A DNA stretch of 39,119 nucleotides. It comes from an uncultured Lachnospiraceae bacterium. Lineage in GTDB: Bacteria > Bacillota > Clostridia > Lachnospirales > Lachnospiraceae. This document shows, piece after piece, positions 24,783-34,800 of the stretch (its first letter is position 1; each line of letters opens with the position of its first letter). The stretch spans positions 1 through 39,119 of the forward strand of contig CANQEL010000003.1 of NCBI GenBank assembly GCA_947594855.1, in the 5' to 3' direction. The notes below the pieces were generated by a model. That model was given only the letters and a program-made list of their open reading frames with translations. It did not search any database and was not told the origin of the DNA. A program made the position numbers and the translations under genes.

Positions 24783-25916
24783 CTATTCCAAACCAGCTTC
24801 AAATCCTGCCAGTTTAGCTTCTTTATATTCTGAATATCTGTGCTCGCTTATCGCATCCCTTATCTCACTCATAAGCCTGTTATAAAAGTACAGGTTGTGG
24901 AGTACCATAAGCCTTAATCCAAGCATCTCTTTTGCTTTAAGCAGATGCCTTATATATGCCCTGCTGTAATGCCTGCAGGCAGGGCAGCCGCAGCCTTCTT
25001 CTATAGGGCGCGGATCTGTTTCATATCTTGCATTAAGAAGATTAAGCCTGCCGTTATCCGTATATGCATGTCCATGCCGCCCGTTTCTTGTCGGATATAC
25101 GCAGTCAAAAAAATCTACGCCGTACTCTACTGCATTAAGTATATTAGCCGGCGTACCTACGCCCATCAGATATACCGGTTTATTTTCCGGAAGGTGCGGA
25201 ACGGTTGCATCAAGTATTCTGTACATCTCTTCATGGCTTTCTCCAACCGCAAGCCCTCCAATGGCATATCCGTCAAGGTCAAGCTCCGCTATCTTCTCTG
25301 CATTTGCTATTCTTATATCTTCAAACACTCCGCCCTGGTTTATTCCAAAAAGCATCTGATGTCTGTTTATCGTATCTTCGCAGCTGTTAAGCCTTGCCAT
25401 TTCATCTTTACATCTTACAAGCCATCTTTCAGTCCGGGCTACTGAACTTTCCATATATTCCCTTGTAGATGGAAACGGAGCACATTCATCAAACGCCATG
25501 GCTATAGTTGAAGCAAGATTCGACTGAATCCTCATACTCTCCTCAGGTCCCATAAATATCTTATGTCCGTCTATATGAGACTGGAAATAGACTCCTTCTT
25601 CACGGATTTTCCGAAGTCCCGATAAAGAGAATACCTGAAACCCGCCCGAATCCGTAAGAATAGGTCTGTCCCATGCCATAAACTTATGAAGCCCGCCCAT
25701 CTGCCTTACAATATTATCTCCGGGGCGTACATGAAGATGATATGTATTGGATAACTGCACCTGCGTTCCTATCTCTTCAAGGTCTTTCGTAGATACAGCC
25801 CCTTTTATGGCTCCAATTGTTCCAACATTCATAAATACAGGAGTTTCTATTACGCCATGCACTGTAGTAAGACGGCCCCTTTTTGCCCTCATGTCCTTAC
25901 ATATCAGTTCATACAC
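24783..25916 (-). CDS. tgt: tRNA-guanine transglycosylase
   Basis: 377 residues from GTG 25916. It exchanges guanine for a queuine precursor at position 34 of GUN tRNAs. Motifs: TPVFMNVGTIG, the base-binding DSGGFQVFSLSGLRKI, FGINQGG, YAIGGLAVGE, the catalytic Asp in VDFFDCVYPTRNGRHG, and zinc ligands CGCPACRHYSRAYIRHL. Start: ATG 25937 has no ribosome-binding site, whereas GAGGGG lies ten bases before GTG 25916 (VYELICKD), so the shorter form is favoured. It heads the tgt-yajC-DUF3842 operon. Confidence 0.95.
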   Translation of the reverse strand: MYELICKDMRAKRGRLTTVHGVIETPVFMNVGTIGAIKGAVSTKDLEEIGTQVQLSNTYHLHVRPGDNIVRQMGGLHKFMAWDRPILTDSGGFQVFSLSGLRKIREEGVYFQSHIDGHKIFMGPEESMRIQSNLASTIAMAFDECAPFPSTREYMESSVARTERWLVRCKDEMARLNSCEDTINRHQMLFGINQGGVFEDIRIANAEKIAELDLDGYAIGGLAVGESHEEMYRILDATVPHLPENKPVYLMGVGTPANILNAVEYGVDFFDCVYPTRNGRHGHAYTDNGRLNLLNARYETDPRPIEEGCGCPACRHYSRAYIRHLLKAKEMLGLRLMVLHNLYFYNRLMSEIRDAISEHRYSEYKEAKLAGFEAGLE

Positions 25917-25957
25917 TTCATTTTCACCCCTCATCATTATTTACAGACTTATTTACA

Positions 25958-25986
25958 AGTATAACCGCAAGTCGTTTGTTTTTCAA
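25958..25986 (-). promoter_or_regulatory. tgt operon promoter
   Basis: TTGAAA (25981-25986), 17-base spacer, TATACT (25958-25963). Confidence 0.6.
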
Positions 25987-26018
25987 TAACTTTTTCCAAA
26001 ACATGCGCCAACATAAAA

Positions 26019-26040
26019 CGGCGAGGATAAATCCTCACCG
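26019..26040 (-). terminator. Terminator after the DUF2085 gene
   Basis: CGGTGAGGAT and ATCCTCGCCG form a full stem with one G-U pair and a two-base loop, then TTTTATG on the minus strand. Confidence 0.75.
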
Positions 26041-26058
26041 CTTTTACTGTACAATTTT

Positions 26059-26466
26059 CTAAATAAAAATATCCAAAGCACGTTCAATTTTCTGCGGGTC
26101 ATCTGAAAACAGTTTAAGAATCTCCGCTGCAATCTTAAAACAGGTAACATGAAAATAAATAAACATAAAAATAAGCGCTATTCCAAACAATATACCTGTA
26201 AACAGTCTGCGCATATTAGTACTTTCGTATGATGTCAGCTTTTGCAGGGTACCGTCAAATACAAGCGGGAGCATCAGTAGAATCACAATATAAAATCTTG
26301 GATATCCCCATATCACCGCTATCAGAATTCCTGATATCATACCCACAAGCTCACCTGTACATCTCGCACATATCGGAAACTGCTTTCCCTTGAAATAAAA
26401 TGACCTGTCAGGCCTTGCATGGCATCCGAAAAATAACTGCAGAAAACGTCCAAGCTTATGCGCCAA
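26059..26466 (-). CDS. DUF2085 domain membrane protein
   Basis: About 135 residues. It has the DUF2085 signature FGCHARPDRSF followed by FPICARCTGELVG, a His/Cys-rich motif on a membrane protein with three to four helices. Function is unknown; the CH...CxxC pattern suggests metal or redox binding. The probable start is TTG 26466, nine bases after GGAGGAG; a TTG at 26484 lies within that site. It overlaps the 3' end of the preceding small membrane gene by a few bases, so the two form an operon. Confidence 0.82.
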   Translation of the reverse strand: MAHKLGRFLQLFFGCHARPDRSFYFKGKQFPICARCTGELVGMISGILIAVIWGYPRFYIVILLMLPLVFDGTLQKLTSYESTNMRRLFTGILFGIALIFMFIYFHVTCFKIAAEILKLFSDDPQKIERALDIFI

Positions 26467-26683
26467 GTGCAGCAGCTCCTCCAATTAAACCAATTGCAGC
26501 AAATATGTAACAAAGAACTCCTATAATTACAGATATAAGCGCTCCTACGCCTGCTGCCTTTGCCGTCTTAGGTTTGCTGTCTTTCCATACAAGAAACAGA
26601 ATCAAACCTACAATAGGGATACAAAATCCCAGTAAACCCCATAAAAATCCGCCTTTGTCATTTACATTCGTATTCTCTTCCAT
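26456..26683 (-). CDS. Small two-helix membrane protein
   Basis: 75 residues: a short polar N terminus, helix 1 (GGFLWGLLGFCIPIVGLILF), a lysine-rich loop, helix 2 (ALISVIIGVLCYIFAAIGLI) and a glycine/alanine tail. Not assigned to a family. GAGGG precedes ATG 26683. It sits behind a strong promoter and is coupled to the DUF2085 gene. Confidence 0.7.
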   Translation of the reverse strand: MEENTNVNDKGGFLWGLLGFCIPIVGLILFLVWKDSKPKTAKAAGVGALISVIIGVLCYIFAAIGLIGGAAALGA

Positions 26684-26783
26684 TTTTCCCTCATTTCTGC
26701 GCCGCTTTTTAATATATCATAAATCCGCGTATGCAGCGCTGACACGGTTTTATGATTTTATAAAGATTTATCTTACGTTTAAT

Positions 26784-26812
26784 ATTATAATTATAATATG
26801 TTAATTTGTCAA
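26784..26812 (-). promoter_or_regulatory. Promoter of the small-membrane/DUF2085 operon
   Basis: Perfect TTGACA (26807-26812), 17-base spacer, perfect TATAAT (26784-26789). Confidence 0.65.
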
Positions 26813-26825
26813 TTATTTCCTTAAC

Positions 26826-27617
26826 TTAAATAAGTCTTAGTGTTATTTCCCCTGTACTTAATGTCCTTATCCCCCCGCCGGATTCCACAATAAGGCCTCC
26901 GTTGCCATCTATATCTACTGCTTCCGCCTCATACCATATTCCGTTATCACAGTATCTTACACTCTTACCAATTACCATTGAAAACCTCTTATAATCATCA
27001 AGGAATTTTCTGCTGCCAATATTATTATATATTGCCGCAAACTCATCAGCTACTGCTGCCACAAGCTCATTTCTGTTTATCTTTTCCACATCTTCAAGAC
27101 CGTATATAGAGCCCGCGATGTCTCTTACTTCTCCGCTGAATGTAGCGTGGTCACCAAACACATTAATCCCTATTCCAAGAATTATATTCAGCTTTCCGTT
27201 TTTATCCGGCGTGCCTTCCGCAAGTATTCCACATATTTTTCTGCCATTAAGATATATATCATTCACCCATTTAATAACAGGTTCTGCATCTGTAAGTTTT
27301 CTTATTGCCCTGCACACTGCCACCGCTGCAGCTGATGTAATTAAAAGAACATTATCCATATCATCCGGAATGAGTAAAAGGGACATATATATTCCTGTCC
27401 TTTCCGGCGACTCAAATGAACGCCCCAGCCTTCCTCTTCCCATTGTCTGCTTATCTGCCGCTATGAGTCTGTATTCGGTATCACCACTTTGTATACGTCT
27501 CTTTAACTCAAGATTAGTAGAGTCAATAACATCATATACTAACGGCTTTATATTGTTATCATTTAAAAAATCTGATATTTTTTCCGCATCAAGCCTGTCA
27601 ATGTTTCCTTTAAGCAT
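26826..27617 (-). CDS. birA: Biotin-protein ligase
   Basis: 263 residues. Catalytic motifs GRGRLGRSFESPERTGIYMS (biotinyl-AMP binding) and KWVNDIYLNGRKICGILAEG are intact, with the C-terminal SH3-like domain (GIWYEAEAVDIDGNGGLIVE). It biotinylates carrier proteins such as acetyl-CoA carboxylase BCCP. It lacks the N-terminal winged helix of bifunctional BirA, so it is probably a ligase only. Start ATG 27617 after AAGGTG. Confidence 0.92.
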   Translation of the reverse strand: MLKGNIDRLDAEKISDFLNDNNIKPLVYDVIDSTNLELKRRIQSGDTEYRLIAADKQTMGRGRLGRSFESPERTGIYMSLLLIPDDMDNVLLITSAAAVAVCRAIRKLTDAEPVIKWVNDIYLNGRKICGILAEGTPDKNGKLNIILGIGINVFGDHATFSGEVRDIAGSIYGLEDVEKINRNELVAAVADEFAAIYNNIGSRKFLDDYKRFSMVIGKSVRYCDNGIWYEAEAVDIDGNGGLIVESGGGIRTLSTGEITLRLI

Positions 27618-27657
27618 TTTATCATTTCACCTTATAATCCATTTTTATTCTGAATAT

Positions 27658-27692
27658 AATAAAAGAGCCATGTTAAAAAACAGGACTCTTTC
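27658..27692 (-). terminator. Terminator of tRNA-Trp
   Basis: AAAGAG...CTCTTT stem with a T-rich loop, followed by TATTATATT on the minus strand, just beyond the tRNA 3' end. Confidence 0.55.
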
Positions 27693-27697
27693 ATAAG

Positions 27698-27768
27698 CAG
27701 GGGAAGAGGGATTCGAACCCCCGTGAACGGTTTTGGAGACCGCAATACTGCCACTGTATGATTCCCCT
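27698..27768 (-). tRNA. tRNA-Trp (CCA)
   Basis: 71 nt. Acceptor AGGGGAA/TTCCCCT with discriminator G, D stem ATAC/GTAT, anticodon stem GCGGT/ACCGT with loop CTCCAAA (anticodon CCA), T loop TTCGAAT. The 3' CCA is not encoded. It is monocistronic, with a promoter and terminator of its own. Confidence 0.93.
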
Positions 27769-27786
27769 TCGGCTTTGCCGTAGTCT

Positions 27787-27815
27787 ATAATAACCTATAA
27801 GAATGGTATTGTCAA
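27787..27815 (-). promoter_or_regulatory. tRNA-Trp promoter
   Basis: TTGACA (27810-27815), 17-base spacer, TATTAT (27787-27792). Confidence 0.65.
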
Positions 27816-27824
27816 GATAAAAGA

Positions 27825-29264
27825 TTAAATTCCAAGAAGCTCTTTTAATATCTTATTTACCGACGCCGGGTCTGCCTTACCTTTCATTTCTTTCATTGTC
27901 TGTCCTACCAGGAATCCCATAGCCTTAAGTTTTCCTGAATTAATATCTTCAACAGACTTTGGATTGGCCGCAATAACTTTTTCAATAACTGCTTTCAGCT
28001 CGCCCTCGTCGCTCACACTCATGAGTCCGTTTTCTTTTACATACGCTTCCGGGTCTATATCCTCATCAAATATTTTTTCAAATACTTCTTTTGCAACATT
28101 TCCGTTTATTACTCTTTCATCGGTAAGTTTTATAAGCTTTGCAAGATTAGCGGGTGAAAATGTCACCTTGTCGGGCTCCATGCCCTTTTCTTTAAGAAGA
28201 TACATAGTCTCCACCATAAGCCAGTTGGAAACTTTCTTAGGACTGCTTCCAAGAGAAACCGTTTCCTCAAATATATCTGCAAGTTTTTTATTGGCGGTAA
28301 TAATATCTATGTCATAATCAGGCAGCCCGTATTGTTCTTTGTAACGCACCATTTTTTCATCACGCAGTTCCGGCTGTTTTGCTTTAATCTCATTAAACCA
28401 TTCATCGCTTATTATTACCGGAACCAAATCAGGCTCAGGGAAATACCTGTAGTCCTGCGCATCTTCTTTTGAGCGCATAGGATAGGAATACTCTTTTGTA
28501 TCATCCCACCTTCTTGTCTCCTGTACAACTTTTTCACCGGATTCAATTATATCTATCTGTCTCTCACGCTCATTGGCTATGGCTCTTGCTATGGCTTTAA
28601 ATGAGTTAAGGTTCTTTGTTTCGGTTCTCGTTCCAAATTCACTGCTTCCTTTTTCCCTTACTGAAAGATTGACGTCTGCACGCATTGAACCCTCATTAAG
28701 TTTGCAGTCTGATGCTCCCAGATATTGTATTATAAGCCTGAGTTTTTCAAGATATGCAATAACTTCTTCCGCACTTCGCATATCCGGTTCAGATACAATC
28801 TCAATCAGCGGCACTCCTGAACGGTTAAAGTCCACCAGGGAGGCCTCTCCCCATTCATCATGTACAAGTTTTCCCGCATCTTCCTCCATATGGATTTCAT
28901 GTATACCTACTGTCTTTTTTCCGCCTTCCGGAGTCTCTATACTTATTCCTCCATTCTGACAAATAGGAAGGTATAACTGTGATATCTGATAATTCTGCGG
29001 GTTATCAGGATAGAAATAATTCTTTCTGTCAAACCGGCAGAACCTGTTTATCGTACAGCCCGTTGCAATACCTACGGCTGCGGCATACTCTACTACCTGT
29101 TTGTTAAGTACAGGCAGGGAACCCGGCATACCGGTACATACCGGACATGTATGTGTATTAGGCGCACCTCCGAAAGCTGTACTGCATCCACAGAATATTT
29201 TTGTTTTAGTTGCAAGTTCTACATGCACTTCAAGTCCTATGACTGTTTCATACTCTTTACTCAT
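27825..29264 (-). CDS. gatB: Asp-tRNA(Asn)/Glu-tRNA(Gln) amidotransferase subunit B
   Basis: 479 residues, full length. Motifs VIGLEVHVELATKTKIFCGC, CPVCTGMPGSLPVLN, FDRKNYFYPDNPQNYQISQ and the kinase-like core GVPLIEIVSEPDMRS, plus the C-terminal YqeY-like tail domain. GatB phosphorylates Glu- or Asp-tRNA and binds the tRNA; GatA supplies ammonia. Start ATG 29264 after AAGGGG; 14 nt after gatA. Confidence 0.97.
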   Translation of the reverse strand: MSKEYETVIGLEVHVELATKTKIFCGCSTAFGGAPNTHTCPVCTGMPGSLPVLNKQVVEYAAAVGIATGCTINRFCRFDRKNYFYPDNPQNYQISQLYLPICQNGGISIETPEGGKKTVGIHEIHMEEDAGKLVHDEWGEASLVDFNRSGVPLIEIVSEPDMRSAEEVIAYLEKLRLIIQYLGASDCKLNEGSMRADVNLSVREKGSSEFGTRTETKNLNSFKAIARAIANERERQIDIIESGEKVVQETRRWDDTKEYSYPMRSKEDAQDYRYFPEPDLVPVIISDEWFNEIKAKQPELRDEKMVRYKEQYGLPDYDIDIITANKKLADIFEETVSLGSSPKKVSNWLMVETMYLLKEKGMEPDKVTFSPANLAKLIKLTDERVINGNVAKEVFEKIFDEDIDPEAYVKENGLMSVSDEGELKAVIEKVIAANPKSVEDINSGKLKAMGFLVGQTMKEMKGKADPASVNKILKELLGI

Positions 29265-29278
29265 GATGACGCCCCTTT

Positions 29279-30742
29279 CTATTTACATATACTGCAGTGT
29301 ACATATTCCCGTGACTGTTCATATGCATATGCCGTCTGAATAATCTTTTTTTCTTCAAAACAATTGCCAAGCATCTGCAATCCTATAGGCAGTCCCTTAC
29401 TGTCTGTTCCGCATGGAACAGTAATTCCCGGAAGTCCTGCAAGGTTAGCAGATATCGTATATATGTCTCCAAGATACATTTTAATAGGATCGCTCAAACT
29501 GTCGCCAAGCTTTGGCGCAGTAGAAGGAGATGCAGGCGCAATAATCACATCATAATTTTCAAATGCTTTGTCAAATTCCTGTTTTATAAGCGCTTTCGTT
29601 CTTAACGCCTTAATATAATAAGCGTCATAGTAACCACTGCTAAGCACGAAAGAGCCAAGCATGATTCTTCTTTTAACTTCTGCTCCGAATCCCTCTGAAC
29701 GTGTCTTTTTAAGCATATTATGCAGTCCGTTATAATTGTCACAACGGTAACCGTATTTTACCCCGTCAAATCTGGCAAGGTTGGAACTTGCCTCTGCCGA
29801 TGCAATTACATAATATGCAGGGATTGCATACTCTACAAGCCCGAGACTGAATTCCGATACTTCCGCACCTTTTTGTTTCAGTACATCCACTGCCTTAAAT
29901 ATAGCGGCCTTTACTTCTTCATCAAGCCCCTCACCAAAATATTCTTTTGGAAGTCCTATTCTCATACCTTTTATATTGTCTTTAAGCGCAGACGTAAAGT
30001 TATAATCTTCTCTTTTTACCGACGTGCTGTCCTTTGGGTCATATGATGCAATTGCTTCAAGAATTGCCGCACAGTCGGTAACATCTTTTGCAACAGGACC
30101 TATCTGGTCGAGCGAAGAACCATAAGCTATAAGTCCATAACGTGATACTGTTCCATACGTAGGTTTAATACCTGTTACACCACAGAAAGAACTCGGCTGT
30201 CTTATTGAACCTCCGGTATCTGAACCAAGCGCGTATGAACATTCCTCCGCTGCAACGGCAGCACATGAGCCGCCTGAAGAACCTCCGGGCACATGTTCAG
30301 TATTCCACGGATTCTTTGTAGCTCCATAATAGGATGTCTCTGTTGTACTTCCCATTGCAAATTCATCCATGTTGGTTTTTCCGATAATGACTGCTCCCGC
30401 TTTAATCAGATTAACAACCGCCTCAGCAGTGTATGTCGGGACAAAATTGCCAAGTATCTTTGAACTGCACGTAGTAAGTATTCCTTCCGTGCACATATTA
30501 TCTTTTATTGCAACAGGAACTCCTGCAAGAGGTCCTGTATATACTCCTTTTTCAATACCTTTCTGAACTTCTTCTGCGCGTTTCTTAATATCTTCTTCGG
30601 AAAGAACAGTAACATAACTGTTAATCGTACCGTCAACATTCTTTATACCGTCAAGCGCTGCTTCTGCCGCTTCATTTACCGATACTTCTTTTGATTTAAT
30701 TTTCTTCCCAAGCTCTACAGCAGTTAAACCCATCAGACTCAT
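29279..30742 (-). CDS. gatA: Asp-tRNA(Asn)/Glu-tRNA(Gln) amidotransferase subunit A
   Basis: 487 residues. Amidase-signature protein with the Ser-cisSer-Lys triad: Lys in VPVAIKDNMCTEG, and GGSSGGSCAAVA plus GSDTGGSIRQPSSFCG carrying the two serines. It releases ammonia from glutamine for GatB. Start ATG 30742 after GGAGG; 15 nt after gatC. Confidence 0.97.
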   Translation of the reverse strand: MSLMGLTAVELGKKIKSKEVSVNEAAEAALDGIKNVDGTINSYVTVLSEEDIKKRAEEVQKGIEKGVYTGPLAGVPVAIKDNMCTEGILTTCSSKILGNFVPTYTAEAVVNLIKAGAVIIGKTNMDEFAMGSTTETSYYGATKNPWNTEHVPGGSSGGSCAAVAAEECSYALGSDTGGSIRQPSSFCGVTGIKPTYGTVSRYGLIAYGSSLDQIGPVAKDVTDCAAILEAIASYDPKDSTSVKREDYNFTSALKDNIKGMRIGLPKEYFGEGLDEEVKAAIFKAVDVLKQKGAEVSEFSLGLVEYAIPAYYVIASAEASSNLARFDGVKYGYRCDNYNGLHNMLKKTRSEGFGAEVKRRIMLGSFVLSSGYYDAYYIKALRTKALIKQEFDKAFENYDVIIAPASPSTAPKLGDSLSDPIKMYLGDIYTISANLAGLPGITVPCGTDSKGLPIGLQMLGNCFEEKKIIQTAYAYEQSREYVHCSICK

Positions 30743-30757
30743 ATAGAATTATCCTCC

Positions 30758-31051
30758 TTAATCAAATGTCTTAGGCACTACAAATGAACCGTCTTTTTCT
30801 TCAGGTGCATTTGAAAGTATATTCCGGCTGTCGTCACCATTAGTCACAACGTCTTCCCGGAATATATTATTAACGGGGAATACATGCGACATAGGTTCTA
30901 CACCTGAAGTGTCAAGTTCACCAAGCTTATCTATATAATCAAGCATACTTCCCATATCTTTTTTCGCCTGCTCTTTCTCATCTTCCGAAAGCTCAAGTTT
31001 GGCAAGTATGCCTACATATTCAATCGTTTCATCAGAAATAATATTTGCCAT
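30758..31051 (-). CDS. gatC: Asp-tRNA(Asn)/Glu-tRNA(Gln) amidotransferase subunit C
   Basis: 97 residues: [20 protein letters not shown] and the C-terminal [16 protein letters not shown] motifs are typical of GatC, the belt that holds GatA and GatB together. Start ATG 31051 (MANIISDE) after AGGGAG. A 25-residue in-frame extension exists but would cross the hairpin at 31088-31118, so it is rejected. Confidence 0.95.
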   Translation of the reverse strand: MANIISDETIEYVGILAKLELSEDEKEQAKKDMGSMLDYIDKLGELDTSGVEPMSHVFPVNNIFREDVVTNGDDSRNILSNAPEEKDGSFVVPKTFD

Positions 31052-31087
31052 AATATAAAAATCTCCCTGCTTAAAAAAATTCAAAAT

Positions 31088-31118
31088 AAGCAGCTCCACG
31101 CCTTTATGGAAGCTGCTT
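31088..31118 (-). terminator. Terminator between the DUF6465 gene and gatC
   Basis: AAGCAGCT pairs with AGCTGCTT with an inner CCA/TGG, followed by ATTTTGAATTTTTTT on the minus strand. No clear promoter is seen between it and gatC. Confidence 0.75.
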
Positions 31119-31144
31119 AAATTCACTTTGTTTTTTATCCGGTA

Positions 31145-31549
31145 TCAAAGCTCTACAGAGCCGCTGAACTCATCATTTACAACAAAATATATCTTGCTGT
31201 CTTCCGGTTTTGCATAAAATTTAATATCTTTAATGTCTCTTATCTTGTGGCCTGCCTTACGCCAAAGCTGCTTAATCTCAGGTACGGAATCTTTTACGTC
31301 TACCTGCTTGCCAAGATATTCAATATATACAGTAGTCGTAATTTCCTTTTTCTTTGCTGTAGTCTTTCTTGGTGCTGCTGCCTTCTTTGTTTCCACAGCT
31401 TTCTTAGGTTCTGCTTCTTTTTTAGCCGTTGTTTTTTTAGCTTCTGTCTGCTTAGCTGCTTCAGCCTTTACTGCAGGTTTCTTTACATCTGCTGCTACAG
31501 CTGCTGTTTTTTCTTCTGTTACACTTTTCTTTACACTTTTAGTTGCCAT
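31145..31549 (-). CDS. DUF6465 family protein
   Basis: 134 residues. The N-terminal half (1-72) is a low-complexity Lys/Ala tail with KKTTAKK-like repeats, like histone H1-type nucleoid proteins. The C-terminal half is a compact domain (TTVYIEYLGKQVDVKD to IYFVVNDEFSGSVEL) common in Lachnospiraceae as DUF6465. A nucleic-acid-binding role for the tail is inference. Start ATG 31549, nine bases after GGAGG; the TTG at 31558 overlaps that site. Confidence 0.78.
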   Translation of the reverse strand: MATKSVKKSVTEEKTAAVAADVKKPAVKAEAAKQTEAKKTTAKKEAEPKKAVETKKAAAPRKTTAKKKEITTTVYIEYLGKQVDVKDSVPEIKQLWRKAGHKIRDIKDIKFYAKPEDSKIYFVVNDEFSGSVEL

Positions 31550-31609
31550 AAATATCAACCTCCATAATAAAAAGAATGTTTACTGCTACTGACTACATTA
31601 TAAATGTCG

Positions 31610-31683
31610 TCGAGGTGACAGGATTTGAACCTGCGACCTCTGCGTCCCGAACGCAGCGCTATACCAAACTTAGCCACACCTCG
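31610..31683 (-). tRNA. tRNA-Pro (CGG)
   Basis: 74 nt. Acceptor CGAGGTG/CACCTCG with discriminator A, D stem GCTA/TAGC, anticodon stem CTGCG/CGCAG with loop TTCGGGA (anticodon CGG), T stem GCAGG/CCTGT with loop TTCAAAT. CCA is not encoded. Confidence 0.93.
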
Positions 31684-31702
31684 CCTCTTGATGTACGTTG
31701 AT

Positions 31703-31731
31703 ATAATATATTAAATATTTAGAAATGTCAA
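31703..31731 (-). promoter_or_regulatory. tRNA-Pro promoter
   Basis: TTGACA (31726-31731), 17-base spacer, TATTAT (31703-31708), about 20 nt before the tRNA. The DUF6465 gene may be read from it too. Confidence 0.65.
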
Positions 31732-31786
31732 TATTATTTTTTATTTAATATTTACTAAACAATTTATCTTTCAAATAATCCTGATA

Positions 31787-31825
31787 AAAATACTTCCTGC
31801 AGGCTGTCTGCGCAGGAAGTATTTT
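31787..31825 (-). terminator. Terminator of the GH97 gene
   Basis: AAAATACTTCCTGC pairs with GCAGGAAGTATTTT, followed by TTATCAGG on the minus strand; T-rich on both sides. Confidence 0.85.
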
Positions 31826-31844
31826 ATCACAATATCTGTATATT

Positions 31845-34800
31845 TTATTTAACCTTTTTTACTACCTTAACTTTACTCCATTTTCCTGTAATTTTCTTTC
31901 CGTTATCATTCTTATATGCGCGTACCCATATATAATAGCGTTTACCGGATTTAAGTTTTTTGATAGTTACTGAAGTCTTCTTTTTAGCATTGACGATTTT
32001 AGCTTTTTTAACTTTCTTCGCCGTACCATATGCTACCTGATATCCGTCTGCTTTGGACACCTTTTTATATTTAACTGTAATCTTTCCTTTTTTGGTACTC
32101 TTTGCAGACGTAATCTTTACCTTGCCCGGTTTTGTCAGAGCAACTACAGGAGCAGGCTTTTCAGGAGTGACAGGATTATTTACAATAGGCGTATCTACAG
32201 GCGGTGCAGGAGGCTCTTTTATGGTAAATTCCTTAACAATCTGTCCGCCGTATCCGTTTATTCCGGTAATATATACTTTTGCAGTTCCCGCATTTTTATT
32301 ATTTGAGTAAAATACTGAATATTCAACATTTTCAGTCAGGGTTTTTCCGTCTCTTACGACAACAACCGACGGTTCAAATTTACTTCCGTTATATGTATAT
32401 TCAGTAGTTCCAAGAGTTACTTCCGAATTAGTAATCAGAGCCTTTGATACTGCGATTCTGTCAATCTCAGGCGCATTAGAAGACTCAGAATACAACTCAA
32501 TCGTGTTATCTCCGGCTTTAAGCTCAATCTCAACGGTATTGGCATATGTACCTACAGCATCAGTTCCTGCCACTCCGACAACATCATCAAATGAATATTC
32601 TTTGTCTTCATTTACCCTTATGGTAAGATTCTTTTTATTGCCGGCCGAAACGTATAACCTTATGTTATAATTTCCGTCTTCAGGTACACTGACATTATTA
32701 AATTTAATCACATTGGCAATATTCCCTGCCTGGTTGCCGATGCCGCTGACCGTAGCCAGACCCGACGTAAACGTCTTATTAATATTAATTGTGGCATTTC
32801 CTGACAACTCTGCGTCCTCTGCCTCATAATAAGTATAATTATCGTACTCTGTCCACTTTTCAGGATCATTTTTGGATAACTTAACAGCGCATCCGCCGTT
32901 GTCCATCAAATTAAAGTTAAGTTCATCATTCGACGTAACTTTCTCTATATCGCACTCAATATCTGTTCCATCCTCATTATCACGATAAATATATGCGTAA
33001 TATTCTTCTCCGGAATCCAGGAAATCAAGAGGAACGGAATAATCCGAAGCCTTAACCGTCATTGCGCCAATATACCAGTTCTCTCCGTTTCTTCTTGCCC
33101 TTATACAGTGTGACTTTGGATATCCGTCTATAAGAATACTCTCATCCCAGGTGCTTGGAACATCTGCTATAAGAGGAAATGCCCTGTATCCCGGATATAC
33201 ATAACCTGACTGCGCAAATGTTTCTACTGCCGACTCATACTCAACACACATTGAAAGCATAAATCCGGCAGTTGCCGGGCTATGCTGGCTTCCCATTGAT
33301 GTATCATGCGGCAGCGCAAATAATGACGGCGTAAATTCCATGGAACCAAGTACATTTCTTGTAAATGGCAGCGTAACAAGCGTATCTACAGGCGATGCAT
33401 TAGACCACTTAAAATATTCCATACCCTGAACTGCTTCCATAGACAGGAGATTAGGGAATGTTCTGCCCTCACCGTTAGGATCTGTCGCACCATGGAAGTT
33501 GACTACAAGATGATGCCTTGCAGCGCTTTCAAGTATCTGATACATATTTTTCATTGCAAACTGGCTGTCGCTTTCAATATAATCGACTTTGACGCCTTTA
33601 ACGCCAACGTTTTCACACCACGAAAACTGCTCTTCTATATCTGCCTCATTATCAAGGTCAAACTGATGCTCATTATCCCATTTGTGAACTCCGTACCATA
33701 ACAGAAGCCCGACATTTCTTTCATTCGCATAATCAATAAGCTCAAGCACCTTACTCTCGTAATCCTGCCAGTTCTCCCATCCAAAATCCACAAGGCAGTA
33801 TGTGATGCCTGCTGTCGAGCAGAAATCAATATAATCCTTCATACTCTCATAACTGATATTATCTCCGGTAGACCACCATGACCATACGGAAGTACCCGGT
33901 ACAACCCATGAGAAATCACCTTCTGCAGGAGGATTAAGATCAGAGATAAGCGTGCTTGACGTAACGTCATTAAGGCTCTCGCCTATTATGGCAACTCTCC
34001 ATGGAGTCGAGAATTTATCAGTAAACGTAACCATATCCGTTGCCGGAACAGACTGTGATTTCTTTCTTCCGGTTCCCGCTATTATCTTTTCAAGAAATTC
34101 ATGGTCCCTGTCATGCCTGATTTTATGGAACTGTTCTCCCCCGTCTTCATCCCACAGGTTCTGTCCAAAGTAACTTCTGATTCTTGTACTTCCCGATTCT
34201 GACACAAAAGCAGATGCGGTATAAGCATCCTCGCTTGAGAACACTCCGGCTTCAGCCAGAAGAACCCATGCGCTGCCTGTCGTTGCAAGTATCGGAGCCC
34301 CCATTACCGTACCTTCTGACCTGGACTTCATCTGATCGCTGCTGCACTCGTTATACTGTCCCGGCTCATATGTAGCCGAATATGACGTTGTCCAGTAAGT
34401 TGTCGTATCAGGCAGCGTAAATGTACTGTTTTCTCTTTTTACTGATACATATTCATCAGACGCAGCCGTATCAGCGTCAACATTATAACGGTAAGCAATT
34501 CCCTGATTATCTGCCCTGAAATTAACCGTTACGGCTGATGAATCTTTTGTCAGTGTGAAGTTCAGCTGATTGTATTCTTTGTTTACATGGTTTACCGGCC
34601 CCTGTATGATATCATAATCATCCTTTCCGGTTTCCGTTTTTACCGAACTTTCATCAAGCATAAGCCCATCTGACAGATCGTTATCCGTCAGGATAATACC
34701 TATAGGCGAACACTGGATTACGACATTATCATTAAGATATGCCGAATAATAATATGTACCGTATTCGTCATCCCATATCTGTACCCTTATCTTTCCGTCA

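Noticed and set aside
31052-31126. N-terminal extension of GatC
   Set aside because: It runs through a strong terminator hairpin and the real ribosome-binding site.
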